NCBI GenBank assembly: GCA_001986395.2
Contig: MQVO02000025.1
Location: forward strand, 372,001 to 436,000
From: Irpex lacteus
Taxonomy: Eukaryota > Basidiomycota > Agaricomycetes > Polyporales > Irpicaceae
DNA: 64,000 bases
Reading direction: 5' to 3'
In this document: piece after piece, positions 11,641 through 23,921 of the stretch
Layout of the letters: every line of letters starts with the position of its first letter
How positions within the stretch are numbered: position 1 is the first letter of the stretch
Notes under the pieces: generated by a model
Databases searched by the model: none
What the model was told of the DNA's origin: nothing
Seen by the model: the letters and a program-made list of their open reading frames with translations, nothing else
Translations under genes and position numbers: made by a program

Positions 11641-12888
11641 AGTAACGTATAATTGTAAGCCTCGTGATGCGGAGGGGAAATTGGTGATGAGATGATTGGT
11701 GACGAATATGGCGCAATAGTAAGGCTTGAGTATATATACTTGCCATCGAGAAGTCGCACAGCGCGTCTCGTGTGGCACGCAGCGTAATAACCACACACTT
11801 GAATGTCACGGACTCCATCGATAGTCATACCCCGGTGCGTCGGAAAGCAGACAAAACGGGGAACGCTTATTCAGCATACTTTGCGTCGCGAAGCCATATC
11901 GTTGATAGTCCGTGGGATAGATGCAACGAAGAACCTTTCGACAGCTGCGACTATTGAGTTGTCCAATAAGCGATCACTCAACAATTCTGATTCTGTGATG
12001 CAGGCGTCAACGGTCAGCATTCCCCCCAATCTCATATTCTGTATTCAGGATACTTACTCATTATAGGAAGTGAATGCTTTAATAGAGGCCAGATTGGTGC
12101 GTTCATGACTTTCCGTGGTCTGCTGGCAGTCTGGCCGGGTCACGGGTAAGAACCCGAATAAGGGCCTACGCCACAAAGCTGTCGGAACTTCAACATAGCG
12201 GTATCGTCCGACGGTGTCACACTGGCACACGGCAGGCGATTGCCGTTCATATATAAACATGTACGTATAAGTACCACTTACCGGAAATAGGATCTCTCAC
12301 ACTACTCGAACGTAGACGAGGCATGTTTGTAGATCCGTGTACTACATAAGGAGCGGGGATGCACGATGAGAAGTGGCTGCCAGTGGTAGTAAGTAGATGT
12401 AGCTTACATAAGATGACGAATAACCTAACTCCGCAATACAAGTGTGCAAACTATATATCGCTAGGCTACTCGCTTTGCGGCTGAGTATGCAGTTAGTGTC
12501 TACTCTGTGAGTATTATTCTTCTTGCCTCAGATATCCAGAATTCTACAGCGATAAGAACCATTGTATGGGTGCACTACTTATATGTACGATCATTTCCCC
12601 AAACAGGCAATGATGCCGCGTGCGTTCCGTCACGGTCACAGACTGAGGCCACTCGAGTGCAGTTTTTTTTCCTTACTTACGCTTTAGTCCAACCTCTGCC
12701 ACTCAGTTCCAACCTCCGTGAAAGGCAACAACTTCAGTCGAAGTATTTGGTGAGCCCTTGGACGGTGAGTATGATGTCTCATTGATATGTCAAGTGCGAA
12801 TTACTGGCTCATCGTTCGCTATCTTACATGTTGCGAAAAACTCTTCCTGCCTTTCTCGCGCTGCAAGCCTCGCAGGGAACTCATTTAA
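11641..12888. other. Divergent intergenic region, 1.2 kb
   Basis: Promoters of GST copy 1 (minus) and F-box copy 2 (plus). Several short open frames occur on both strands but none has splice-compatible partners or family similarity. No repeats were noticed. Confidence 0.5.
11731..11738 (-). promoter_or_regulatory. TATA box of GST copy 1
   Basis: Reads TATATATA, about 92 bp upstream of the GST start codon. The second GST has the same octamer at nearly the same distance (about 96 bp), which supports a conserved core promoter. Confidence 0.55.
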
Positions 12889-14727
12889 ATGTCGAGCAAC
12901 AATTCAGTCTCCGCTCCTGCCTCAGAACCCTCCGTGTGGGTTAAGCAATTCCCTCCCGAATTACTTCTCCGAATATTTCGTCTTTGCGCGTCTTCCCCGA
13001 TAGTCCAACAGAGGCACAAGAATTGGAGTGTATCGGGGAGCAAATGGTACTCATGGCTTTCTATTGGGCTCGTTTGTCGGCTTTGGAGATCACTACTGCT
13101 GCAAGAATCATACTGCTGGAGCTTCCTTTATCTACCCGCCGGCAAAGCCCTAATTTCGCTAGCTCTAACGCGCTCCAATAAGCGGCACCTCACTCTTGTG
13201 GTGGACGATCAGTACATGTTGAAAAAATTTCCACATGGTCTTGATCCCCTAATGGATGTCTTGGGCAGCGGACGCGTTGTGGAACTACATTACCGATTTG
13301 CCAACGAAGAATCTGAGCGTCTTGTTCTAGAAGATCTCAGGTTTCAGTCAATAGTCCACGGCATGACAGTCCTAAACCTATCTACCACTGTACCCTTCGA
13401 TCCCGACGAATCTGACGACGAAGAAATTCCCTTTCCTTCCAAAGAGCCCTTGCTCTACCCAAAACTCCGCGAATTAAATGTTCGTTCGATTGCGGTTCAG
13501 TGGAAAGAGCTCTCACGCTTTCCGTCGCTACAAATCCTTTCGTTGAATTGTGCCGAAATGGAGTCATACATGGTAGACATCATGGATGTATTGGGTGCGC
13601 TAGGCTCCATGCCGCTTCTCCGTGATCTTTACCTCGCTCTTCACTTCACCGTCAACGACTCGGAGGACCTCAATGTCTATTACAGTGACAACCCACTTCA
13701 GACTCAAATCGTCTCGCTACCTCAGTTGGAGTCATTCTCTCTCCTCTCGAAGGATAGTCACACTACAGATCTCCTCTTGAAATACGTGCGCTTTCCTGGG
13801 ACTACGAAGTTCAAGATCATGTTCGATGAATACGTCCCATATAACGCAATCGGGGCCAAACTCGCTGGAACGACTACTCTTACTATCCCTGAACCCATCG
13901 ACAAATTCTACATCTTCATGGAGCGCTTCGGACCCTTCTTCTTCCGGGGGAGGGCGGGACCCGAGAGGACATTAGTGGAGCGAGGCGCACACCTGCCATA
14001 TAGCTTCGAGCTCGGGTTTGCCAAAGCGATTACAAATCGCGATCGTGGGGTTGAATGGATGAAATCTACCCTATTTCATCTTCCCTTGAAGTCCGTACGA
14101 TGTCTCTCGATCTCCTCAGGATACGGAGATTCTCTCGACGGAAACATCTACCCTGAGCCAAGTAACCTGGCAATGACCATGCCCAACGTCGAGGTGCTAC
14201 GTCTTACTGGTACAGAGAAGAACCTGTGTGTACTAGAAGAATTGCTCGGATACGCTGTGAACAACAGATACTCGACGGAGGCTGGGGAGTATCCAAAGTG
14301 CATGTTCCCGCGCCTTAGAGCTCTCGACATGCGTGGCTTCGTGTTCCGACTCTGTGGGCACCATAGCAGAAACGAGGACGAGCACTATGGCTGTGCTCAC
14401 GCGTTGCTTGAGGTTTTGGAATTCCGTAAGAAGCAAGGATGTGCTCCAGTGGAACACCTGCGCATCTCTCGCTGCTTCAATATCGGCGCACTCACAGTAA
14501 AACGCTTGGAAGCCTTGGTTCCCCGCATCACATGGGATGGGAATGTGCGGATCTGGAAGGAGGACAGCGATCTGCGCTTCCACAACGAGTACAGGTCAGT
14601 CTTGCCTGCAAATTCCCCATCTCTTTGCTAACGACAAGTGACTGTTAGTCGCGAGTACTCGTATAGCTGGCGTAACGCTTGGGCCAAAGCCATCGAGAGT
14701 CCGAAGACTAACACCGAGTCTGATTAA
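12889..14727 (+). CDS. F-box / LRR protein, copy 2 of a local pair
   Basis: Exon 1 is 12889-14594 and exon 2 is 14649-14727, joined across a 54-nt intron after two bases of a codon, giving 594 aa. The F-box reads QFPPELLLRIFRLCASS, followed by WYSWLSIGLVCRLWRSLLLQESY, aligned with the 8724 paralog. Shared later blocks include MPLLRDLYLALHF, the YVRFPGTTKFKI region, MPNVEVLRLTGTEK and the C-terminal WRNAWAKAIES. The copy retains an intact frame, so both genes look functional. The proposed role is SCF substrate recognition through degenerate leucine-rich repeats. The pair most likely arose by local duplication, with the GST lying between them on the other strand. Confidence 0.8.
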
Positions 14728-14980
14728 AAGATTACGTAGTAGCATGAAAAACCCGGAATCAAGTAAACGTATCGCTTTCTTTGCCTCGCAACTAAGTGTG
14801 TTGTCACTTTGCGCTTTACTGAAATCATGGGCCCACCTAACCAACGTGAAAACTCAGATTACGCTGACCATCATTCTCATGGTTCATGTCAACCAGCGTG
14901 CCTTTCCCGTTCTACATGCGCACCGTATACTTTGACACAATAAATCATATAGCAAGGGATCACAACCATCTGATCTACAT

Positions 14981-16611
14981 CTACACTACGACTCCAACAA
15001 AGGGATTGAAATTGTATTCCGTGCAGGTCTTCTCGACGAAAATGCTGCCGTATCCGTCTTTCACCTTGGCACCATTCCTCAGAATCTGAATGTACGGTAT
15101 CTGGCTATCCTCGACAGGAAACGGCACACTGCCCATAGATACCTGGTTGCCATGTGCGGTAAACTCGGCATGGGACGATCCGATGTCGAGAGTGATCGTA
15201 GCATCTGAAGTGACCATTGCCAGTGCGAAGACTTCATCTGCTGGGAAGTCAGCGTTGCGTGGTGCAGAGGTGGTTCCACCTGTACAGACAGCCCCTTTGG
15301 GATTCTTGCGGTACCAGAAGATCACTTGGTCATCCTGCGCTGTGTATTTAGAAACTGAAAAGAGGTTACAAACGCGAGACGCACCGTTATCGTCGGTTGT
15401 GTACCGGTCTTGTACCAGCTGATATAGTACTGTGCGACCCTTCTCCAAGGAGAATGATCCTGGCCGTTCACATAAGTTGCGTTGCCAATGTTGATATTAG
15501 AGTTGAGATCGGCAATGTAGTGTGATTCGCCGTAGTCGTTCCAAGTAATGATCTCAACGATATCAGGCTTGATCTGAACTGTTGCCCGAATGCTGGTTAG
15601 TATCGTAGTTAGTAAGCCGACTGAAGTGGTCCATACGAGCTTGCTGCCACCGATAGTTCCACAGCGTGTCCGAGTATTCGATCCAGTTCTGATCGGCCGA
15701 GAGATCTTTGTACTGCCACGGAGAAACACCTGGCGATATTATTGGTTTTGTGAGGGCGAGTATATTATCACAATAGGAGAGCATACCCATAATGTACGGG
15801 CCCGTCCGTTGTTTGATAGCACTTTGATATGCAGCATCAGTATCTGTTGTAAGATTAGCAAGGACGTCGTTAGGCCTACAGATGATGTTTGAAATGAGTC
15901 ATTGACAGTATTGATGATGACGAGCAACAGCGTACCAGGACCACCAGTTCATGAAGCCATCGATACTCGGATAAGTGTTCAAAAGTTTGCCAGCTGCGCC
16001 AGGATCTCTATATGTCGTGAACGCAGGAGCTAGGCTGATACTAATACCATCGTTCGCCAAGTCGTTCTTGAATTCACTCCAGAAGCCGTCATTGGCATAG
16101 ACCCCGGTATCTCCAGCATACGTCGATACAAGCACCTTATCGTCCCACTTAAACTGAGCAGGCGATTTTGCGTGTGCAGCGACGATTGAGACCATGTCGG
16201 TGATTGACCACGAGTAAGACATATCGAAAGAGATGAAAAGCTTGAAGTCAGGGTTACTGAATGTCTCCGCGGCTGCATAAGCATCGACAAGTTTCGAAGC
16301 TTCGTAGTCGTTTGCATTCATGTTCAAAGCTATAGGAGCAACGGCCTTCAGCTCTTGTTGGGCAAGGATGTCCGGGCTCCTTACCGAAACCATCAATTCC
16401 AATAGACCGTGCAGTAGCGATATCGGTTTCCCAATCGCTTTGCGTAAACGAGTATGCTTCAGCCAACTGCAATATTAGTATCAGTGCTTGCCATATGTAT
16501 GTTGCATGCTGCACATTACGACAGTGGACTCACCATCCAATGAGCAAACACATGTTGAGCGCCAGCAGAATGTAACAGAGCAAGAAGCCCAAGCAGCACT
16601 TGCAGCGACAT
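14981..16611 (-). CDS. GH71 alpha-1,3-glucanase (mutanase)
   Basis: Secreted glycoside hydrolase family 71 enzyme that cleaves alpha-1,3-glucan of fungal cell walls. Exons that check in phase are 16534-16611, 16385-16466, 15936-16329, 15787-15875, 15637-15729 and one starting at 15578. A last coding block ends at 14981. The N-terminus is a signal peptide (SLQVLLGLLALLHSAGA) followed at once by the mature start QHVFAHWM. Family blocks visible are QSDWETDIATARSIGIDGF, LFISFDMSYSW, NWWSWPNDVLANLTTDTDA, YIMGVSPWQYKD, RWQQALQIKPDIVEIITWND and YGESHYIAD. The splice before the C-terminal block (around 15350-15410) is ambiguous between several short introns. The C-terminal part is a beta-rich accessory region. 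Roles fit cell-wall remodelling or attack on other fungi. Confidence 0.88.
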
Positions 16612-17847
16612 AGCAACAGCTATCCTGGACCTTTGAAGCGTTCAACGTAAGATCGACGTGAGAAGAGGACCGAGCAAGAGCAGATCTCTGCTCGTCAACT
16701 TATACCAGAGCCAGCTACTTTATTGCAGGTTGTACTTCTCGCCATGTCGTCAACATGTGTTTGAGAAGGCATGGTTGCGATGCCATCCATGCGCGACATC
16801 CAGTGCGGTGAACGGACTGTCCGCACAAATGAACTGTTTACATCACAGTTATTGGCGTCATCAAGCGCGATAACGGGCTTGATGTGCACTGTCAGGTGCG
16901 TCGAGTTGACGTGAGAATGGGATGATTCTGCGGAGATGCGCGAGAAACAATACAGCCTTCACCGGAGTGCAGTTGTCCGAGTGAACAAGAAGCAGAAAAG
17001 ACGGATCCCATGACTTCGGTGCACACCTGTATCATGTCAAATATGATTCGGCTCACGTCTGTCATCCCCGTTGTGGCACGACGCTGATCAGCAAACCTGA
17101 GTATCCCAGGATATTTGGTATTGGCAGGATCATATACGACTTGCCAAACAATCACACCTGCAGGAGAAACACAACGCACGGACTCGGAGAGAAGCATCGT
17201 ACAGCACCTAAGAAGTGTTTGTGATCCAAAAAGCTTATGAATGATGAAACTCCGATTGTTTCATTGCAATGCATCATAGTCACAAGTGATTTGAGGATGG
17301 CAACTTGCTGGAGGTGCAGTACAGTTCAGCTTGCTAGAAGTCCGAGTCCAATATGTCGGATTGCGATGTATCGGCTGGTGAATGACGCCGAGGACGTCGA
17401 GCCATATGTTTAGAGCCGTCTCTCGAATCACCAGTATCGCTGGCATGATGGGAATCGTCAGAATCAGGGGCTCTGGTTCCTGGCCTTACACGAGAATGGC
17501 GAGGGACATTCGCATGTCTAAATCGGTCGGCTACATCAGCTACACCCATAAGACTGACACCAGTGCGACCTACTTAGAATCTGCAGTACGTTTTCTCTTT
17601 GAAGCTTTAAACGGTAGGCCTGTATCACGGCGGCGGGGAGCACTTGATATCATAGCAAGAGATGGTGCTGGCAATAAAGATGGCGAGCGCGATAAGGAAG
17701 GAGACCTGGCATAGATAAATATTAGTTACACCTAATTATCTCGGCTCATGGGCCTGTGAGTTACCTCACCTCGAAGGAGGTGGCCCAATATTTGCACCAA
17801 TATCGTCATGCTCAGCTTCCTCAGACATGGATCTGAGTTCAATCGAG
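16612..17847. other. Intergenic, 1.2 kb, no gene seen
   Basis: Upstream region of the GH71 gene and 3' flank of the condensin gene. Open frames of 60-110 codons exist on both strands, for example 17382-17714 plus, but they lack conserved motifs. Confidence 0.5.
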
Positions 17848-20800
17848 TCAGCCAATACGTCCAAGGTCTACTTGATGCAGCATTCCGAACCTTGCTTTGC
17901 GTCTCGTAGCAGGCTTCATAGGGCTCAGAATCCTGCCACGGGGTAAGTCCTCATCTACTTCAGACTTCTCTGCACTCTCGTCCGACGACTGGTCAGAAGA
18001 CGCGTCTGCGGCTCGAACCAGCTCCAGAACTGCCTGGTATCGCGGGTCCTCTGTGTAGTCATCGTCGCGGAGACCGCTCAGCTGCTTGGAGTACTGTTTG
18101 ACAGCTCTTGCTCCAAACCGTTCTATCGCCTTTTGAGATCCGGAATCCTCAATTGAGCACTAAAGATTGTCGTGTTTAGTAGGCCCCCAGGGTATGCACT
18201 AGACACTTACGTGATCAAGCTTCGACAACAGCAGTCGCAAGCATAAGAGGCCCCTAGTATCAGGCGTCGAAGGCAAGTGTAGCTTCGGCAAAATTTGATA
18301 AACAGGTCTACGTTCGGCTGCAGACCGGTCAACTAAATCTACGATGAGGAAGAGGGAGGAGCTCACGTGTCCGTTCAGCGTCATAGCAACTCTGCAAAAT
18401 ATCGATGGCAAGGTTAAAATGGGTATCCTCGCTGTCCGAGCCAAGCTGCGAGGAGGATCTGTCAAAGTCTACTGCTTAGAAGACTATGCGTGAGTTATTC
18501 AGGTGATTTACGCACCCTGAAGCACGCTTCTGAGGATCTGTCCAGTCAACAAACAAGGCGCAAAATTGGGCGGGTGTGATCATCGTCTGGTCTTCCTCCA
18601 TCTCTCCATATGCTTGCGTAACCAAGTCAAAGACTGTAAAAAAGATCTACGCGAAGATTAGCAGGAAAACACAACCACGTTAGCTAAGAAAGACTTACGG
18701 ATTGCATACGTAATTGATTAGCATATGAGCTGTGGCAATAAGCTGGGATGAAAAAGGAAAGACATTGTCGAAGCTGCTGGTTGTCAGAGTTTGCGGGTGA
18801 TACAAATGCCAACACTAATGCGGTGAGAACCTGATGATGCTCAGATTAGAGATTTAGCAATGCAACATCTATGCTGAACACGCACGCGTTCATCACCGAT
18901 GATACCGTTTAGCATGAGCTTGGAGAGGCCCACACAAATCACAGCTCGCACATCGAGGGCTTCGTCATCCTCGAACGTCTGCAGGAGAAATGAGAGGATC
19001 TGATCCGTCTGTGTTCAGGGGATCTAATGAGAGATCAATCTTCAAGCTAGCAATTTGAGGATGGCTCACCGTCTCCTTCGATCTCTGGAAGAAGACGCCC
19101 GAATGCATCAATAGCAGGTCCAGCACGATCTGTAGAATTTTTGGCTTGAGACTTCCCGGCACGTGCTGTACTTGACTGCAGAACAACCCGAATGACTGCA
19201 ATGCCATATCCTACAGTAGCAGTCAGATTTGATGAGCACATAGGAGTCGAACGACGTACCCTTGCAATGAGACAGCACAACCCCAATGCAACCAGTCCGA
19301 GCTCGCGGAAATTGGCTTCCACCCGCTTGATAGAAGGAACGATCAAGTCGTTGACAACACCTTCGAGGGTCGAATTTTCTTCGAACCTCTATACAGCAAT
19401 TGAGTTTATAAGAATACCGACGATACGGGCGTAAGAAGCAATTACCCCGTTGACACGTTTAAGCATAGCAATGCAGAGAGTAAGACATCTCAGGTCTATC
19501 TCATCCGAACGGAGTTTCTCTTGTTCATTCAACTCTCGTGTGGGTCGCTTATGCCTTCCAAATCTGCTTGTGTTGAGCGAACTCATGCGAGAGTCATCGA
19601 CGTCCTTCGCGCCCATGGAGTCAGAGTCAGTCTAGCGAAAGGAGAAGTAAACTCACTGGCGGAGGTTCCTCAAAACCACTGTCATCCCTACCGTCAAATA
19701 AGCTGTCCCGTAGCTCGACCATTGTCTCAACGGTAATCTTGATCATCTCGCGGTCGTCAGTCGTTAATTTGAGAACTTCGAGGCATGAATCCATAAGTGT
19801 CTCCGGTAGGTACTCGACACCAATCATGGATCCTACGCGTCACAAAAAAGCTGTCAAGCACATCGAGACAATGAAAGCGGAGGTACTGACGAATCACAAG
19901 AAACATCTTTCTTCGCCCTAGCTCATCCGTGTAGTCCAAACAACATGCAATCTTGAGCATTTCACCGAGGATACAAACTCTCCGGTACATCTCTTCTTCA
20001 CTCCGTTCGAGAGCTGAGAAATCTTGTTCGTCATCTGAGAGATTGTCAAAGTCTTCGCCGGCCTTCAGAGTTTCGAATTCTTCGATAGCGTCCAGCATGA
20101 GGTTGCAGTTCTCCTGTACGAAGAACGCGAAGGCCATTACGACTGGAATGCCAGCATCATCCATCATACGACTAGTATTGAGTCCAATGCCGGAGCACGA
20201 AGCCTCAGTGGAGTCTGGAGAAGTGTATTCGATAAAGCATCGCGCGAACACCGCAGCTTCGAGCGTCATGCCTTGCCAGTAGGTATCTGCGACAATTGTC
20301 ATCTCCAGGTACATGTAAATAGATGATAAAGCCACCACACGCACCAGGAAAGACGACTTTGCGTACAGCCGATGCTTTTGTGACGAAAATCGACCGCAAA
20401 GCGTCCAAAGCGATAGCGAGACCTTCTTCGTTGGTAAGATCAAAGAGACTCAAGAACTGGGAAACTCCCGTGAGGAAGTCACTATCGGGCTCCGAACGTG
20501 CGATATCGAACCAATAGTCGACCATGTCAGCTGCAGCTGCTTTGACCTTGTCGTCCCTGTCACCTAAACCATCACGGACGAGCGTCTCACGTTGAGCAAT
20601 TGTTAATTGAGCCGGGTTGAAATGGCGAAGGGTCTTGTTGAAGACAAGGGCGCGAATGCAGGGATCGATGTCTCGAGTGCGTGTGATAATCACAGGAAGA
20701 GTGGTTGGCGTCAGGGGGGTGTTGACGATAGCTAGACGGCGGACTTCACTGGGTACCCTTTAGGTTGTGTTCAACGGCTCATGAGAGTATGACATACGGA

Positions 20801-21551
20801 GAGACGTCTGCGCAAAGCGAGTCCAAGATGTATTCGAGAATCCCTTCTTCCTGCTCTTCGTCTTCATCCGCGTCGGTGTCCATCAACTTCGCCAGCGCCA
20901 ATATTGCTTGTGCGCGGATAATCGCTTCTTTGTCTTGCCGTCGTTCGAGTAATGCGCGTCGAAGCCTATCGTATATGTCCTCGCTGCGGTATATCAATAA
21001 ATTGGAAGCATTGTAGAAGGGACGACGCGTACTCTAGTTCTCCCAAGTGACACAACAGTTCTGCGACTGTACCTACAGAACGAAAGCGCACATTCTTATC
21101 CTTCGCGACGAATCCCTTCAAAAGAAACTTGAGCAACTGTGAGATGAACCTGGATACGGGTGTGTCCAAATCTTCGTCTTCTGAGGAGGAGCTCGATGGA
21201 ACGGGTGGGGAGAGACCTACGAGTGTGCGTTAACGAATCTGACTCTGAGGAAGAACAAGTGGACGCACCCTTTTCCAGTATGTATGCAACATATGACCCG
21301 ACAAACTTCAACACTCTGTCCGCCGGTTGTACACCCTTCTTGACAAGCAAGACGCGACCCAACATGTCTACAAACACCCTGCTGAACCAGTGTTCGCCCG
21401 TCAATCGCAGAGACCCATCCGCTAATCGTTGCACATTCTTGACAGCTTCCACATGTATCTTGCCCAAACCGATGCTGTTCTTCTTATGGTTCGCCACAGA
21501 AGTTTGCACCTGGTCGAATATCGCTGCGATGGGTGTATGTAGAGCGTCCAT
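17848..21551 (-). CDS. Condensin complex subunit 3 (Ycg1/Cnd3/CAP-G)
   Basis: HEAT-repeat subunit of condensin, the SMC complex that compacts mitotic chromosomes. With the Brn1 kleisin it forms a DNA-holding site. Many short introns split the gene, and the protein is roughly 1,000 aa. The start is the ATG at 21551 (MDALHTPIAAIFDQVQTS). Diagnostic blocks in order are GEHWFSRVFVDMLGRVL, FISQLLKFLLKGFVAKDKNVRFR, an AQAILALAKLMDTDADEDEE acidic repeat, DIDPCIRALVFNKTL, DRDDKVKAAAADMVDYWF and ALDALRSIFVTK. Later repeats contain TLEGVVNDLIVPSIKR and FEDDEALDVRAVICVGLSKLML. The tail is acidic and serine-rich and then basic (MKPATRRKARFGML). I read the stop at 17848-17850. Neighbouring genes are unrelated. 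Confidence 0.85.
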
Positions 21552-21895
21552 AATAACTGGTCTTGCTGAGTTGATGAGAGTCACTGTTACAGGGTATACT
21601 TCCGGGAATAAAATTAAAGAAGGGGCATCGCGAGAAGCTCCAGGGAGGGGTTCAGTGAAAGAAAGCTTGGGTTGACCTCAAGTAATAGTAGCTACAGACA
21701 AAGTTCGGCGTTGGGATTTGAGTATCAAGCCGTTCCCACGCCACAACGTTTGCATTTACCAAATCGGGATGACCTCCGATTTCATACAAGAACAAGGAAT
21801 TGATCAGAAACAAAGCCAAAAAGCTTAATCGATATCGGTACAAGCAATCGTCTATCCAATAATCGTACATATTGTTCAAGTCTAATCTTTCTGCT
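21552..21895. other. Intergenic between two minus-strand genes
   Basis: Contains the condensin promoter and the 3' flank of PGY copy 2. Nothing else was seen. Confidence 0.5.
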
Positions 21896-22517
21896 TCAGC
21901 CCCTCGTCCTCTCATACCGATACGCAAGCACCGGCTGCCAGCTTCCCTTCGCTACATGCTGCAACCGAACCAACTCCAAATCGTTGATGTTAATGCCGTC
22001 AACAAACCATGCCGGGTTCGTTGCAGAAGCTCGGTGCGTGTCTGTGTTTAAATCCTATCATTATAGCCAAAATCAGCGCTAATCCTCACTCAATCTCTCG
22101 GTGACACTCACTATCAAACACAGCTGAACCTTCCTCGCCACCAAATGGGCCAATCTGGCCAACGTCACCGGATGTGCTTCATAACAATGGTCAAATACAT
22201 GCACCACGTCACACCAAGGCAGGTATCCCGGCCACTAGATAATCGTGTGATCAGCGATCTCATTATGGAAGGTAGGAAATCCGGGCCAAAACTCAGAAAC
22301 GCACGTTGATCCGCAAGGTGACCTTCTTCGCGTTAGGCGTTAAGATGGGCGTAAAGTCCGCATGGTGCAGATCCTGCAGCTCGTTGTTGAGTGCGCGCCC
22401 AAGATTAACACCAGGCGATCCGTTCTCCTCAAAATTTATGCTTGGGAGAGGGCTGAATGCTCGTGTGACGTTGTAAGGCACCTGAGGCACTGGAACGAGT
22501 TGCGTCTGGTGAGCCAT
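21896..22517 (-). CDS. PGY-family small protein, copy 2
   Basis: Three phase-0 exons (22305-22517, 22112-22234, 21896-22054) give 164 aa. The N-terminus MAHQTQLVPVPQVPYN aligns with copy 1 (MSQLIEVPQAPYTPP). Exon 1 ends in KKVTLRIN and exon 2 begins WPGYLPWCDVVHVFD, then a helix AHPVTLARLAHLVARKV. The last exon carries LVRLQHVAKGSWQPVLAYRY, the best match to the family C-terminal strand. Intron positions are identical to those of the other three copies. There is no signal peptide, membrane segment or known catalytic motif. It lies between condensin and the thioesterase-like gene on the same strand, which gives no functional hint. Confidence 0.75.
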
Positions 22518-23921
22518 GAGAGCGAAGGAGTCGATGGAGGATGACGAGAGAAGTCTAGAAGCGTTGCTTGCATTTAGAGGGTCGACCCGTAGCCTGTACT
22601 TATACGCAGAGCAGATCCTGTGCACCGTCGGTGGCACAGTTAGAGTAGAGCGTTTGACAGGTATGGTCAACGCAAGCACATAGTTCCGTCACTGAAAACT
22701 TTCAGAGTGTCCACCGACCCTTAGAGGAAGTCATTGAAGCCAAGCAATGTCATGAAGCATGGATTACGGCACCGAGCTGAGAACCTTATGCTAGCTTGAA
22801 ACAGCGCTGACATTCCCGCGGCATTGGCACTCTTCGGATGTGTGAATCCGAGGGGGCGGGTGGTGTGGCCATACAACGATTGCCTTATCGGGAGAAGAAC
22901 AAGCTTCTTGTGCGTAATAATTGCTCCATCAGCAGCTCAGTCCAGGCCAAGTCGATGAACCTTTATGGAATTAGACTTCCACTCCGCATGACAGTGGCCA
23001 AGCTCCCAGACCCCTTGAAGACTCCTTCGATCGGAGGCGGTGACTTTGGCTTACCGAATGCAACGGTTAAACGTCGGACGAAATGAGGCTCGGAGCGCGT
23101 TGCAGATTCGAAAGTACGGGAACGCTGAATCCCGAGTGGAACGGAAAGAGATGCATATGCGCTACGCTGTGGTGTGCGACATGCACAGGGATTCGGTGAT
23201 TTTGAGAAGTATTGGTGCTTCGCTCGTATGTTCAGAGAAGTAGAACTCGGAATATCAAGTTCTATTAGCGTTACGCAGGGCATCGTAAAAACTTCCAAGA
23301 GTTGAGTACGTACAGATGAGCTTGGAATCATTGAGCCCATATGGCCCTCCACGTCTGCTGCCTTTCCTGAAACTGAAGTGGCCTCCTGGGTGATCGCTTC
23401 GCCTCACAGCCTTCTTGCCTCCTGGCGAGGTTCCTGGGGTGTACAATCGATCCGCAACGCCACAGTGCGCGGATTGTCGAAGATTGTCGATAGATGAGGG
23501 GTGAAACCCGCAAAGATACAAGAGCAAGGAACTTAGGTAACCGTGAATTCCGAATTGTCCCTATAGTTCCCTAGCACGAGGCATCAACCAAGTCTATGGT
23601 GACATTGCCGCTCGATGGATGACACCTGCCTAAACGCTCAAGTCAATCTTTCAGTGCTCCTTCCTACAGGCTGCGGAGGCTTGGCTGTACGGGGTTCAAA
23701 GGTTGTTGCAGAGCCCCATCATACAGTAGAGCAGATTCCCCGCACGGCAGTACTGTACTGTAAACCCATGTCTGAAATCCGGGTGCAACGGCAAACTTGG
23801 GAATATCAGTACTGCATTCATAATCATTACTGTGAAAAGTCTAAACGGTCACATCCCGGAACTTCCGAAAGCGTCTAATTGATTACCTGCGCGTCACTAT
23901 CCAAAATGAACGGACGAAAAA
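22518..23921. other. Intergenic, 1.4 kb, no gene seen
   Basis: Promoter of PGY copy 2 and 3' flank of the thioesterase-like gene. Open frames such as 22963-23352 minus and 23615-23878 plus show no family pattern and no compatible neighbouring exons. Confidence 0.45.

Noticed and set aside
22838..23527. Overlapping short open frames suggesting a small gene
   Set aside because: No frame has splice partners or conserved residues, and the frames overlap on both strands.
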